The translations under genes were made by a program, and so were the position numbers. Below, one piece after another: positions 36,963 to 47,880 of a DNA stretch of 64,000 nucleotides; position 1 is the first letter of the stretch, and every line of letters starts with the position of its first letter. Under the pieces are notes generated by a model. That model searched no databases. It was not told the DNA's origin and saw nothing but the letters and a program-made list of their open reading frames with translations. Origin of the DNA: Lathyrus oleraceus (taxonomy: Eukaryota > Streptophyta > Magnoliopsida > Fabales > Fabaceae); the NCBI RefSeq assembly GCF_024323335.1, contig NC_066583.1:364043877-364107876 (forward strand), in the 5' to 3' direction.

Positions 36963-37818
36963 GTAGTCCTCAATGGTTATAGCCTACTTTTTTTATGTGT
37001 ATATAATTGTATATTTGATGTTTGTATATTTGTTTGTGTGATATAATCTGTCTGTTGTGCCTGGTGATCTCTGAGTGGTGAGATAAGTTCTAGCCCGAAC
37101 TTGAGTGCAACTAAGATAAGAGGATGGTATAGTCAAGTTCAACTTGCGTGGAGTAGTCCTTAACAAGTTGGATTGAGGTCCATCTACTCAGTGGAAACCC
37201 TTTTGGAGTTACTAATGTCACACAAGTTATTTGTGGTTAGGCATTACTTTCTCTGATTTGGCGTCCGAGAAGCTAAGGACCGTAGAACATTTAACCCAAC
37301 TTGACCTATTTAGGACGTAGTGCAGAGACTGTTCAGGTGTAGACCTGATAACAGTTGTTACGTGATACTACACTCAGACGAGTTTCTTTTGAGAATATTA
37401 TGGGTTGATGAGTCAGTCATCATAACCTGTAATATTTGATAGATGGGATTAAGACTCTGGGAACTTTTTATAACATGATCTACAGGTTTTCATCCTTAGT
37501 ACACTCCTTTGGGATGGTTCTTAACCTGACTCCATGCTCGTGACTCACAACAAACCCTTTGATTCTCGGTTGATCCGATCAAATCTCATCAATATCAATG
37601 GAACTTGGGTGTTGATAAGGTGAAATACATAATCCACCAAAATGGATGATGGATCTTGATGATGACTTGATCCATTCCTTTACCTTTGTTTGTGTTTGCC
37701 TTTTGTGTGATCCCTTGTTTGTGATTGTTGCATTCATGCATACATGCGTATCATAACATTCATCACAGGAAAATAAATTTCAAGGAACTGAGGTCTTATT
37801 TGCAAATATTTCCAGACC
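36963..37818 (+). other. Ogre leader between PBS and ORF1
   Basis: About 860 bp without a credible ORF. Length and place fit the long 5' untranslated leader of Ogre. Confidence 0.7.
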
Positions 37819-38291
37819 ATGGATTATGGACGAAGGAACACTAAGAAGTACAATTTCAGATGTCCTGATTTGAAAGAGCTAAGGAAGTTGTCATCCTTTG
37901 TACTAGATCCCTTGGACTTCAAGCAACGTTATGTGAAGCTTTTATCTATATTATCTACTAATGTGGAAGGGCATATGAGTGTTTTGGTTCAGTTCTATGA
38001 CCCTCTTTACCGGTGCTTCATCTCTTGGGAATACCCATATCTGACAAAGTGCCCTTAGGTGGATTGGAGGAGATTCCCAGATCTCATATCATAGTTGAAG
38101 CTCTTAATCTGAAGAAATCTGAGGTTGATGCTCATTGGGTGAAGAAAGGAGGTATTTTTGGGTTAACTTTTGAGTTCCTCATTGGAAAAGCTACTATCTT
38201 TACTTAAGCCGGTAGTGTGGGAGCCATTTTTGTATTGCTCATCTATGGTTTGGCTTTGTTCCCTAGCATTGACGGTTTTGTTGATGTTAAC
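37819..38291 (+). pseudogene. Ogre ORF1, N-terminal part (interrupted)
   Basis: Starts MDYGRRNTKKYNFRCPDL; continues with LSSFVLDPLDFKQRYVKLL and VLVQFYDPLYRCF, which I recognise as the extra ORF1 protein that precedes gag in Ogre elements; its function is unknown. A frameshift near 38000-38030 moves the frame (then GGLEEIPRS, LNLKKSEVDAH, KKGGIFGLTF), a stop lies at 38205, and the homology goes on to FPSIDGFVDVN at 38291, where the copia LTR begins. The C-terminal part resumes at about 45350, but a central portion is missing. Confidence 0.85.
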
Positions 38292-39188
38292 TGTAAGAAC
38301 AAATCTAGTATCTACAATGCATCTCTAAGATTTTTTATGATAACAAAGGATGAAACAAAAATGGTAGCCTAACAAAATTTATCTAAGTGTGTCGGACTCT
38401 AATCAAAATAGTCAGATAGACATTCTTCAGATACAGATACAAGTTCTGAAATACCACTTAGAAGATACGCAAGAAGAAGCTCTGACTCTGATTAACGGAA
38501 ACGTTAACTAAACAAGAGACATCAGACACTCTGAAGCAGAAGAACACACTCTAGGATATGAAGTCTTGCACTCTGATGAAATCAATCAGAAGAAACTCTG
38601 AAGACAGTCAGCAACAAGCATTTATCTAAAGATACATTTGCTGAATAGAGACTCTGATGTTCGAACCTTCTGATTCAGAAAACTTAGCTATGAAGAATTT
38701 TACTTGTGGAAAGAATCTATTTCAGCAAGAAATTTATGGCGCCCAAAAACTGCTTTAGAAAGAACACAGAGATTAATGACATTAATCATCCATCATTGCC
38801 AAAGATTTTGACATTCAACATTCAACGATCTTCTCATCGCTCCTATATAAAGGATGGAACGCCTCACTAAGAAGACAACTGAAGCACACGAGAATACAAC
38901 ACTACTTTCATATCCATTATTCATTCTCTTTCTCACACGAGCTGCTGCTCTAAAGTGTGAACAATTCTTAGAAGATCATTTGTGTAATCTTTCAAGATTA
39001 GTGGATTACATCCTTTCTGAAGGCGAAATCACCTTGGTCGGGTGGACTGGAGTAGCTTTGAATTTCAAGCGAACCAGTATAAAATTCAATGATGATATTA
39101 TTTGTTTCTACGCGTGTCTCATTTCCAAAAAGTTTTTATTATCGTTAAAACAATTCAAACCCCCCTTTCTTGTTTTTCTCTACCTTCA
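38292..39188 (+). mobile_element. 5' LTR of the copia element
   Basis: Starts TGTAAGAACAAATC at the Ogre ORF1 break and ends TACCTTCA three bases before the PBS; 897 bp. U3 (38480-38690) has repeated CTCTGA/CAGA phrases. TATATAAAG at 38844 is the promoter. Confidence 0.75.
38844..38852 (+). promoter_or_regulatory. TATA box of copia LTR
   Basis: CTATATAAAGG, well-formed plant TATA box about 550 bp into the LTR. Confidence 0.7.
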
Positions 39189-39190
39189 AC

Positions 39191-39202
39191 TGGTATTAGA
39201 GC
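39191..39202 (+). other. Copia primer-binding site (initiator tRNA-Met)
   Basis: TGGTATTAGAGC differs by one transition from TGGTATCAGAGC, the standard plant copia site. Confidence 0.9.
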
Positions 39203-39272
39203 TCCGACTCTGTTATTGATTTTCTAATCAAACACTTAACAGTGTAGAGAGATCTAGCGTGAGAAAAACACT

Positions 39273-40568
39273 ATGGCCAACACCAATGAAAGAGATAGTT
39301 ACAATGCTAAACCTCCAATCTTTGATGGAGAAAAAATTGATTACGGGAAAGACAGAATCAAAAGTTTCTTTCTGGGTTATGACGTTGATCTATAGGACAT
39401 AGTTACTATTGGCTACACACCTCTTGTATCTGATGCTCGTATTGCTATTTCCAGAAACAAGATGACAGATGATCAGAAGCGTGACTTCAAGAACCATCAT
39501 AAAGCCATAATAATACTGCTGAACTCCATTTCCTACAATGAGTATGAAAAGATCACCAACAGGGAAACTACTAAAGAAATACTTGACTCTCGGAGGATGA
39601 CTCATGAAGGAAATTCACAAGTCAAAGAGACAAAGGCTTTGGCTCTAATTCAGAAGTAAGAAGCCTTCAAGATGGAAGACGATGAAGCTATAGAGGTAAT
39701 GTTTTCTAGATTTCAAACTTTAATTGCAGGACTCAAGGTTCTGGACAAAGGCTACACAACTGTAGATCATGTCAAAAAGATTGTCAGAAGCTTACCAAAG
39801 AAATGGAGACCCATGGTCACCACATTAAAATTGTCAAAGGGTTTGTTTAACATCAACCTTGAAGAACTCGTTAGCTCCCTCAGAAGTCACGAGATAGAAC
39901 TTGAGGAAGATTAGCCTCAAAAGAAGAAAACATTTGTAGCCCTGAAATCCAGATCTGATAGATGTAAACCAGAAAGCAACAAAGCCATCCAAGCTGAAGA
40001 AGAAGACAATGACGACTCTGAAAAGGAAGACTCTGACGATGAAGAAGAGTTATCCATTTTGACCAGAAGAGTAAAACAACTCTGGAGAAAAAGGAATAAC
40101 AACTTCAAAAGACCAAGACCCAAGGGAGATCGCTTAGAATCAACTTCCAGAAGCAAATCAAACAAAGAGGTAACATGCTATGAATGTAAGGAAACAGGTC
40201 AATACAGAAACGAATGCCCAAAGCTTAAGAAAGAAAGCTCCATAAGAGAAAGTTTCAAGAAAAACTCCTTTAAAACTAAGAAGGGACTCATGGCCACCTG
40301 GGACGACACTGAATCTGATTCCTCTGAATCAGACTCTAAAGAACAGGATAATGTTGCATTCATGGCTACCACTTCTGGAAACTCATCAGATGGAGAGTCT
40401 GATCCTGAAGAGGTATTTTCTGACCTTTCTCGCTATGACCTTGAATCATGCCTTTCTGAATCTTTAAACTCGTATCAGAAACTTAAACAAAAATTTAAAG
40501 CACTAAAAATGGTCCTTGAAGGAACCATCGAAGAATGTGATAAGCTTGAGATAACAATTCAAAATTAA
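39273..40568 (+). pseudogene. Copia gag (decayed)
   Basis: ATG at 39273 (MANTNERDSYNAKPPIFDG). Stops at about 39393, 39658 and 39912 break it into pieces: 39462-39658 and 39672-39914 hold the UBN2-type capsid core (MFSRFQTLIAGLKVLDKGYT, KIVRSLPKKWRPMVTTLK), and 40059-40568 the basic nucleocapsid and acidic Ser/Asp tail. The zinc knuckle at 40176-40216 reads CYECKETGQYRNEC: the His ligand of CCHC is Gln (codon 40200-40202), so zinc binding should be lost. Confidence 0.85.
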
Positions 40569-42169
40569 AGAATGATAATCTTACTCTGACAAAAGAAAGA
40601 GACTCCACAAATAAACAATGTCTAAAACTTGAAGAAGCTTTATCTCAAGCCCCACAAACTTCCAACACAATGATATATAAATATGAAAAATCTTTTCAAA
40701 AGTTTCTAAAAAATGGGATAGAAAGAAGTAGAATGACTTCCATGATTTATGGAGTCAGTCAGAATAAAAAAAAAGAGGAATAGGATATGATCCTAGTGAA
40801 GATAAATCTTCTACAAATGACAAACCTAAATCCCCATTTTCTTATCATTACACATATGCACAAGCACAACATTTTACTAATGCTAGAAAACCCAATGTCT
40901 TAATAAACTCTAGGAAAACTAATCACAAAGGACACAAGATTCTGGGTACCAAAGGATAAGATTATTTATGTTGCAGATGTCCTATGCAGTAGAGTTAAGA
41001 CACCAATCATGGTACCTGGACTCTGGATGCTCACGACACATGACCGGAAGAAAGCATATGTTCTAAATCCTGGAACTTAAAGATGCTGGCCTCGTAGGTT
41101 TCAGAGGAAATTAGAAAGGAAGAATCGGAGGCTCCGGAAGTATTGGTAACAAATCTCTCCCTTCTATATATGATGTTCTCTATGTAGAAGGATTAATGCA
41201 TAACTTGTTATCAATAAGCCAATTAAGTGATAACGGTTATGATAGAATCTTCAATCAAAAAACATGTAAAGCAATTAACCAGAACAATGGAACAGTTCTA
41301 TTCATTGGCAAGAGGAAAAACAACATTAGAAAATAAATCTTTCAGATCTAAAGGATCAAAATGTAAAATGTTTGATGTCTGTACACAAAGAGCAATGGGT
41401 ATGGCATAGGCGCTTGGGCCACATTAGCATGAGAGAACTCTCTTAGCTAAATAAACTCGAGTTAGTCATATGTCTACCTAAGCCAAAGTTTTCTTCAGAT
41501 GCTCTGTGTGAGGCATGTCAAAAAGAAAATTTTTCTAAAACATCTTTTAAAAAGAAAAACGTTGTTTCCACCTCTAAGCCTCTGGAACTTCTTCACATTG
41601 ACCTTTTTGGACCTGTTAAGATAGCGTCACTCAATGGAAAGAAGTATGGACTGGTCATTGTTGATGATTTTAGTCGCTGGACATGGGTAAAATTTCTAAA
41701 ACACAAGAGTGAGTCTCACTTTGTATTCACGAGCTTCTGTCCTAAAGTGCAAAACGAATTTGACTCTAAAATCATCAGAGTCAGAAGTGATCATGGTGGT
41801 GAATTCGAAAATAAGTTCTTTGAAGAATTGTTTGATTCTAATGGAATATCCCATGATTTATCCAGCCCAAGAACTCCACAATAAAATGGAGTTGTAGAGA
41901 GGAAGAATAGGACACTCCAAGAAATGGCCAGAACCATGATCAATGAAACAAATATGGCTAAACACTTTTGGGCTGAAGTAGTAAATACAACATGTTATAT
42001 TCAGAATAGAATCTCTGTAAGACCTATTCTAGAGAAGACTCCCCATGAACTGTGCAAGGGAAGAAAACCACAATTATGGAAGAATCAATACATGTTAGAT
42101 TTGATAATAAGCTTGACCCTGAAAAGTCAAAGCTAGTTGAGAAACTTACAGATTTGGAGATAACTCTTG
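40569..42169 (+). pseudogene. Copia protease and integrase (decayed, deleted linker)
   Basis: 40569-40980 is frame-broken linker. Protease motif DSGCSRHMTG begins at 41019. The pre-integrase phrase YVEGLMHNLLSISQLSD is at about 41183. Integrase follows with HIDLFGP (first Asp 41600), VRSDHGGEF (second Asp 41789) and NGVVERKNR (Glu 41897), so the D-D-E triad survives as codons. A TAA at 41882 lies just before the Glu motif, and more stops occur upstream (41408, 41447). After CKGRKP at about 42068 the sequence jumps to an acidic linker, so a few hundred bases of the integrase C-terminus and linker are deleted. Confidence 0.85.
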
Positions 42170-43903
42170 CAGGTTCTGACGAAAAGACTAAAGCATCAGA
42201 AGAAGCTAAGAAACAAAGTCCATAAGCAACTGAATCTCAACTATCCAGAAAAGCTCAAGAAATCGCCCAAACATCTCTGAAGATTTGATTCTAGGAAACA
42301 AGGATGAACCTGTCAGAACAACGTCAACATTCAAAGTATCTGAAGAAACTCCTCTAGGATTAGTATCTCTGATTAAGCCTGATTCCTGTGATGATGCACT
42401 TCAAGATAATGACTGGGTTCTTGCAATGAAAGAAGAACTGGATCAATTTTCAAAGAATGACGTATGGGATCTTGTCCCAAAGCCTAAAGGAACTCACATT
42501 ATTGGAATAAGATGGGTATTCAGAAAAAAATTGAACGAAAAGGGAGAAGTAGTCAGAAACAAAACACAACTGATGGCACAAGGTTACAGTCAACAAGAAG
42601 GCATTGACTATAATGAAACCTTTTCTCCAGTTGCCAGGTTAGAATCCATCTGTTTACTTGTTTCATTTGATGTAAATCGCTCCATCAAATTATATCAGAT
42701 GGATGTCAAGAGCATATTTCTTAATGGTTATATATCAGAAGAAGTGTATGTTCATCAACCCCCAGGTTTTGAAAACTCTAAATGTCCAGAACATGTTTTT
42801 GAACTAAAAAAATCACTATATGGTCTAAAACAAGCTCCTAGAGCTTGGTATGAAAGACTAAACAACTTTCTTCTAGAACATAACTTTATTAGAGGAAAGG
42901 TTGATTCTACACTCTTATTTAAAAACATTAGAAATGATCTCATGATATTTCAGATATATGTTGATGATATAATTTTTGGTTCAGCTAGCCCCTCTATGTA
43001 TCAAGAATTCTCTGAGCTAATGTAGGCAGAATTTGAAATGAGTTTGATGCAAGAACTAAAGTTCTTTCTGGGAATTCAAATCAATAAAGCTTCAGAAGCT
43101 ACTTATATATATCAAAGTAAATACATAAAAGACATTCTGAAGAAATTCGAAATGCCAGAATGCAAACCTGCAAAGACACCCATGCATCCAACCTGCAATC
43201 TGGAGAAAGAAGAAGTTAGTCAAAAGTTTTGTCAGAAGCTCTATCGTGGTATGATAGGCTCTCTCCTCTATCTGACGGCTACTCATCCTGACATTCTTTT
43301 TAGTGTATGTCTCTGTGCCATATTCCAATCAGATCAAAGGGAATCTCATTTAACAGCTGTTAAAAGAATCCTAAGGTATCTGAAAGGAACTCCTAACCTT
43401 GGCCTGATGTATGAGAAAACATCAAAGTATAGGCTCTCTATATATTGTAATGCAGATTATACATGAGACAAAATGGAATGTAAAAGCAGATCTGGGAACT
43501 GTCAGTTCTTGGGAAACAATCTCATATCTTGGGCCAACAAAAGACAGTCAACCATCGCTCTGTCTACTGCAGAAGCAGAATATATATCAGCTTCACTATG
43601 CACTACTCAGATGCTCTGGATGAAAAATCAACTAGAAGACCTTCATATTTTTGAGAGTAACTTTCCTATCTTCTGTGATAATACTGCTGCCATATGTTTA
43701 AGTAAGAGCCTATCTTGCATTCCAGAGCTAAGCACATAGAAATAAAATATCATTTTATCAGAGACTATGTTCAGAAAGGGGTAATATCCTTAAAATTTAT
43801 TGATACAGATCATCAATGGGCTGATATTTTCACTAAACCTCTCGCTGAAGATAAATTCTCATTTATTTTGAAACATTTAAAAATTGAAATTTGCCCAGAA
43901 TAA
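42170..43903 (+). pseudogene. Copia reverse transcriptase-RNase H (decayed)
   Basis: 42285-43025 is a long open RT segment: DVWDLVPKPKGTHIIG, KARL-equivalent region, YQMDVKSIFLNGYI, LYGLKQAPRAWYERL and the catalytic YVDDIIFGS at 42957. A TAG at 43023 splits it from 43038-43466 (FFLGIQI, SLLYLTATHPDI, AVKRILRYLKGTPN). RNase H continues in other frames: TAEAEYISAS (43566), RAKHIEIKYHFIRDYV (43718) and ADIFTKPL (43822). The RNase H start reads YCNADYT followed by a stop at 43464; Asn at 43449 stands where Asp is usual. Not functional. Confidence 0.9.
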
Positions 43904-44425
43904 ACCAAATTTGCTTCTCTAAAATAGAGAAATAAGGCTCTGAAAGAACATTTGTTATCTGGATCTGACTCTGATACTTCTACCAGTTAAAAGTCATATG
44001 AATCAGAAATCCTCAGGACCCAATCCCTTGGTATTCCTGAAGATCAGATAGATCAACACGTAGGGTATCTTGCGTCTGACCTTGGATCTTCTAGACAACT
44101 GTCTAGCAGAAATCAAGAGACAAACCTTTGAGATATCCTCGAGCAGTGTGCTGATTTGGGGATTAGACTACTATCATGGGTTGTAATCATGTCTCCCCTA
44201 AGCGTGTCAACTTGGTTAATATGCCGTTATTAATTTTCTAACTTCTCAACTGTCTCTAACGCTGTCGTTTTGCATGCCCTATATGTGTATTTATATTCTT
44301 CACAATTCACAATTTCACAGTTTTACACTCACTGCCTACACAAACCCCTCTCCTCTTTCAAGTTCATCAAAGTTCATCATCTTCATCAAAGTTCATCAAG
44401 TTCTTCAGTTTTCTTCAAGTTCTTC
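43904..44425 (+). other. Spacer between copia pol and env-like ORF
   Basis: No credible ORF. Contains repeated 'tctgactctgata'-type phrases and, at 44340-44425, a CT/TCA-rich leader directly before the ATG of the env-like ORF, where a subgenomic or spliced transcript might start; no clear splice site. Confidence 0.5.
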
Positions 44426-45177
44426 ATGGATTCTCAACAACAATCTGTCTACAACTACTCTCAGCAAATGGAATCAACGGAACAAACTCCCATTTCTTCT
44501 CAACAAACAACTTCTACCACTGGTGTTGTCTCTACCCCAATCTACAAAGAACCACATATTATGGACCGTGAACCTCATATTCACCTTGCCACTCCACTTG
44601 ACAAGCTTGAAGTCCTATGTGAATTGCTGGTAGACTTTAACAACATGAAGAGAAATGGAATAGACCTCAATGAGGAACTGAGAATGCAAGGGTGGGAAAC
44701 CTATTTTCAAAGACTCTATGGTCTCGTCTATACCTATCTGGTAAAGGAGTTCTGGCGCTTCGCAGACTCAGATGATCACTACATAGTCTCGCATGTTCTA
44801 GGGGTCAAGATTGTCATCACTAAGAAGTCCATCGCCTCCCTTATGAATATGCAGAAGATAGGGGGAAGAAGAATCTACAACATCAACCCTAGGGCCGAAG
44901 AAGCAGCACACATAACTGAGGCAAAAGCAAAAGCCGAAGCTGAAGAAGAAGCACACATAGCTGCGGAAGAAGTTGCAAAGGTAACACTGATGCTCTGACT
45001 CAAGGGAGAAATCAAACTTTGGCTTCGCCCCTCTGGTCCTGAAAACTCTGGAAGAACTGCAGAAGGAGAAACAGATTGTGTGAGAAAGATTGGATCACCA
45101 GGACTCCCTCAACAACAATATTCAGAACCTGCTGACTCAACTGCTCCAAAGGATGCCTCCGCCTTCAAACCCTTAGG
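44426..45177 (+). pseudogene. env-like ORF of SIRE/Maximus-type copia (internally deleted)
   Basis: ATG at 44426 opens a 190-residue frame to 44998: Gln/Ser/Thr-rich N-terminus (MDSQQQSVYNYSQQ), then a folded block (MKRNGIDLNEELRMQGWETY, WRFADSDDHYIVSHVLGVKI, GGRRIYNINPRAE) and an Ala/Glu/Lys-rich helical run. The final part (LQRMPPPSNP before a stop at 45178) lies in another frame after about 45000, so a middle section is missing. Placement after RNase H and before the polypurine tract is that of the env-like gene of SIRE/Maximus elements. I see no signal peptide or transmembrane segment in what remains, so an envelope function is not shown by this copy. Confidence 0.75.
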
Positions 45178-45345
45178 CATTTAGGCTTATTTTGTTGTTT
45201 TCTTCTTATGTTTTCCTTATGTTTTGTGCTCTCTTTCTGAATTGCTGCTTACCTGTACCTGTTTTTCTCATATATATGAACCTTTTTTTCTTACATTGTA
45301 TTATGTCTTTTTGAGTCTGCCAAAAAGGGGGAGAACTAATACAAC
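45178..45345 (+). other. Copia 3' UTR and polypurine tract (45321-45334)
   Basis: T-rich UTR followed by CAAAAAGGGGGAGA. The usual LTR start does not follow; instead 'actaatacaactctgatg' leads into Ogre ORF1 sequence. Confidence 0.8.
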
Positions 45346-46057
45346 TCTGATGAAAATTCTCTAATGTGCCCCTCATTGGTACACAAGGAGAAATTAACTA
45401 CAACCCTGCTTTGGCTCGTCGTCAACATGGGTTCCCCTTGAGACACAAACCTAATAACACTCAGTTAAAAGGTATTTTGTATCAAGAGGGTAAAAATCCC
45501 CAACATTTGAAACAAAATATGATAGATGCTTGGCATAATGTGCATAGGAAAGGAAGATCCGAGTTTGGTCCACACAATTGTGTAGCTTTGGAAGTTTACA
45601 CTATTTGGCTAGGGAAGAGAGATTTGGAGTTGAAGATGTCGTATGGTTGTGAAAGACCTATGTCTTTGGTTGTGGCTGAGCCATCAGCTCTTCCTAACCA
45701 AGATGTAGAGGAGTTGGAAGACACACTCACCAAGATGAAGCAAGAGAGAGATATGTGGGAAGAGCGATTCCATGCTTTAAGGCAAAAGCATGAAGAATTG
45801 CAGCTTGAGTCGAGAGACAAGGATTCACTTATTGAACTTCTTGAAGACCGAGCAGTGAAGAGACAGAGAGAACCAGAGGGTCCATCTTCCTCTAGTATGC
45901 CTCAGCCTTTCGGTGCTCGGAAGAAGATTGTTGATCAGCTCATCCTTAAGAAGGCTCAGATGAAGACATCTTTTGAGTCCGAGATTCGAAGCATCCAAAG
46001 AAAGTATGTGCCCTCAGCCAGATCATCTGACACAGCTGCTAAGGGGTCCTTAGGATG
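45346..46057 (+). pseudogene. Ogre ORF1, C-terminal part
   Basis: Homology restarts at about 45350 and is open to the stop at 46057: VPLIGTQGEINYNPALARRQHG, FGPHNCVALEVYTIWL, then a predicted coiled coil (VEELEDTLTKMKQERDMWEE, LELLEDRA-type heptads, about 45700-45860) and a basic tail. It completes the ORF1 that starts at 37819. The portion between FVDVN (38291) and this point, expected to be over 100 residues from my memory of intact ORF1, is absent, so DNA was lost along with the copia 3' LTR. Confidence 0.85.
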
Positions 46058-46273
46058 ATTAGTTTCCTTTTCTCTTGTATTTGTATTTTAGTTTCTGAAA
46101 TTGTACTCAGTGTAATCCTTCCAAACTTCATGAATAAAAAGAGATTTTATGGTCAATCAAATTGTTACTATTGTTAGTATTTTGCAAATAGAATTTCATA
46201 TGTTCCTTGAAATTAAATAAACAAAAACATTGCATTTCATGCATCATTTGTATAGCAGGTTTTCTTCCTCCAA
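46058..46273 (+). other. ORF1-gag spacer of Ogre
   Basis: 216 bp of AT-rich DNA between the ORF1 stop and the gag ATG at 46274; no ORF. Confidence 0.6.
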
Positions 46274-47880
46274 ATGTCTTATCGGCTATTCTTCTGTCCT
46301 TCATCCAAGCTGACTCACCGATACAACACTCGCGCTAATCAATCGAAGATCATGGAACATTTAAAGCAAGAGAATAGAGAGCTAAACGATGAAATTGCAC
46401 GGTTAACTACTATGATGGAGTCTGTTCTTGCTGCGTAGAATTAGTCTTCACCAACTCCTGCAACTCCTCCCTAAAGGACTGTTATTTCTGAGGTTGCTAC
46501 CTCAACGGTTCCTATTGCTTCCAGCCAATCCGGTCCTTCCATGTCTGCTAGATTCCCTTGGGGAATGCCATCCAACTTTGTGCCTGAAGGGTATGCACCC
46601 ACATTTTGTTCTCTGCCGGTAACTAGCTCGGTCATGTTAGTACCTCCTCCAGTTGTTCATACTCTGCCTCGTGTTAAGGACACCATCTACCATTCTGAGC
46701 CATATGAAGGTCCATACGTGTACCAGAAAATGGATGAAATGAAGGATCAGTTCCTCGAGCTGCGTAAAGAGTTAAAGACTCTGAGAGGGAAGGATTTATT
46801 TGGGAAGAGTGTTGATGAGATCTGCATGGTACCCAATGTGAAAATCGCGATGAAGTTCAAGGTCCCTGACTTTAAAAAGTATAAGGGAAATACTTGTCCG
46901 CTAATACACCTTATGATGTACGCCAGAAAGATGTCTACTCAGACTGATAATGATCAGTTGCTGATTCACTACTTCCAAGACTGTTTGACTGGTGCTGCTT
47001 TGAGATGGTATATGGGGTTAGACAATGCAAGCATTCATGCTTTCAATGATTTGGGTGAAGCCTTTGTTAAGCAGTACAATTACAACATCGATATGGCACC
47101 CGATAGAGACTAGTCGAGGTCTATGTCTCAAAAAGATAAGGAGACATTCAAGGAGTATGCTCTGAGGTGGAGGGAGTTGGCTGCCCAAATTAGTCCAACA
47201 TTGGAGGAGAAAAAAATGACAAAGATTTTCTTTAAGACATTGAGTTTGTTTTATTGCGAACTATGATAGCCAGTGCCGCCAATGACTTTGTCGAAATGGT
47301 GAATATGGGGATGAGGTCAGAAGAGGGAGTTTGTGAAGGACGTTTGTCTAAAGAAGAAGCATCATCTAGTAAGAAGTATGGGGGTAGTTTCTCCAAAAGG
47401 AAGGAGGGGGAAACTAATTCAGTGTCAGTGGGGAGGCAGAGGAGGCCTCATGTCAGAAAGAGTTCTCAACCTCGTCAACATCAACATCAAGTTTCTTCAG
47501 TGATTCCAGTTTTTTCAAACAATTCCAACAATCAATCAATTTCGATTCAACAACAACCACGTCAATAACAACCGCAACAAAGAACCAACTACAACAACAA
47601 CAATCAACAAAATTTTGAGAGGAAGAAGGTCTCCTTTGACCCTATTCTTATGTCGTACGCAAAATTGTGCCCATCTTTGGTTCCCAAGAATCTCATTTAA
47701 CCCAGAAATCCTTCGCAAATTCCTGAGCCACTTCCATGATGGTTTAAAGTTGAACTTCATTGTGCCTTTCACCAGGGAGACCCTGGCCACGACATATAGA
47801 ACTCTTGTCCGTTGAAGTATGAAGTACAAAAGCTTGTAAAAAGTGGGATGGTGTCCTTTGAAGACCGAGCGCCTAATGTG
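46274..47880 (+). pseudogene. Ogre gag (decayed)
   Basis: ATG at 46274 begins MSYRLFFCPSSKLTHRYN with a coiled coil (MEHLKQENRELNDEIARL). A stop at 46436 and a second near 46472 break the proline-rich linker. 46541-47110 carries the capsid core: DLFGKSVDEICMVPNV, FKVPDFKKYKGNTCP, LLIHYFQDCLTGAALRWYM, FVKQYNYNIDMAPDRD, ended by TAG at 47111. The frame shifts, resuming at 47254 with a Ser/Lys/Gln-rich basic region. A knuckle-like CAFHQGDPGH at about 47765 lacks a proper final Cys in frame because of a frameshift near 47805. Confidence 0.88.

Larger units (their letters stand above)
38292..45345 (+). mobile_element. SIRE/Maximus-like Ty1/copia element inserted in Ogre ORF1, 3' LTR missing
   Basis: Order: 5' LTR, iMet PBS, gag, protease, integrase, RT, RNase H, env-like ORF and polypurine tract, which is the SIRE/Maximus layout. 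Directly after the tract, where the 3' LTR should start, ORF1 of the host Ogre resumes after about 15-20 bases. Every gene has stops or deletions. The total of about 7 kb is shorter than the 9-10 kb of intact relatives, in line with losses in the integrase-RT linker and the env-like region. Confidence 0.85.

Noticed and set aside
44426..44998. Idea that this ORF is a free-standing host gene
   Set aside because: It sits exactly between RNase H and the polypurine tract of a copia element, and its C-terminus follows in another frame.
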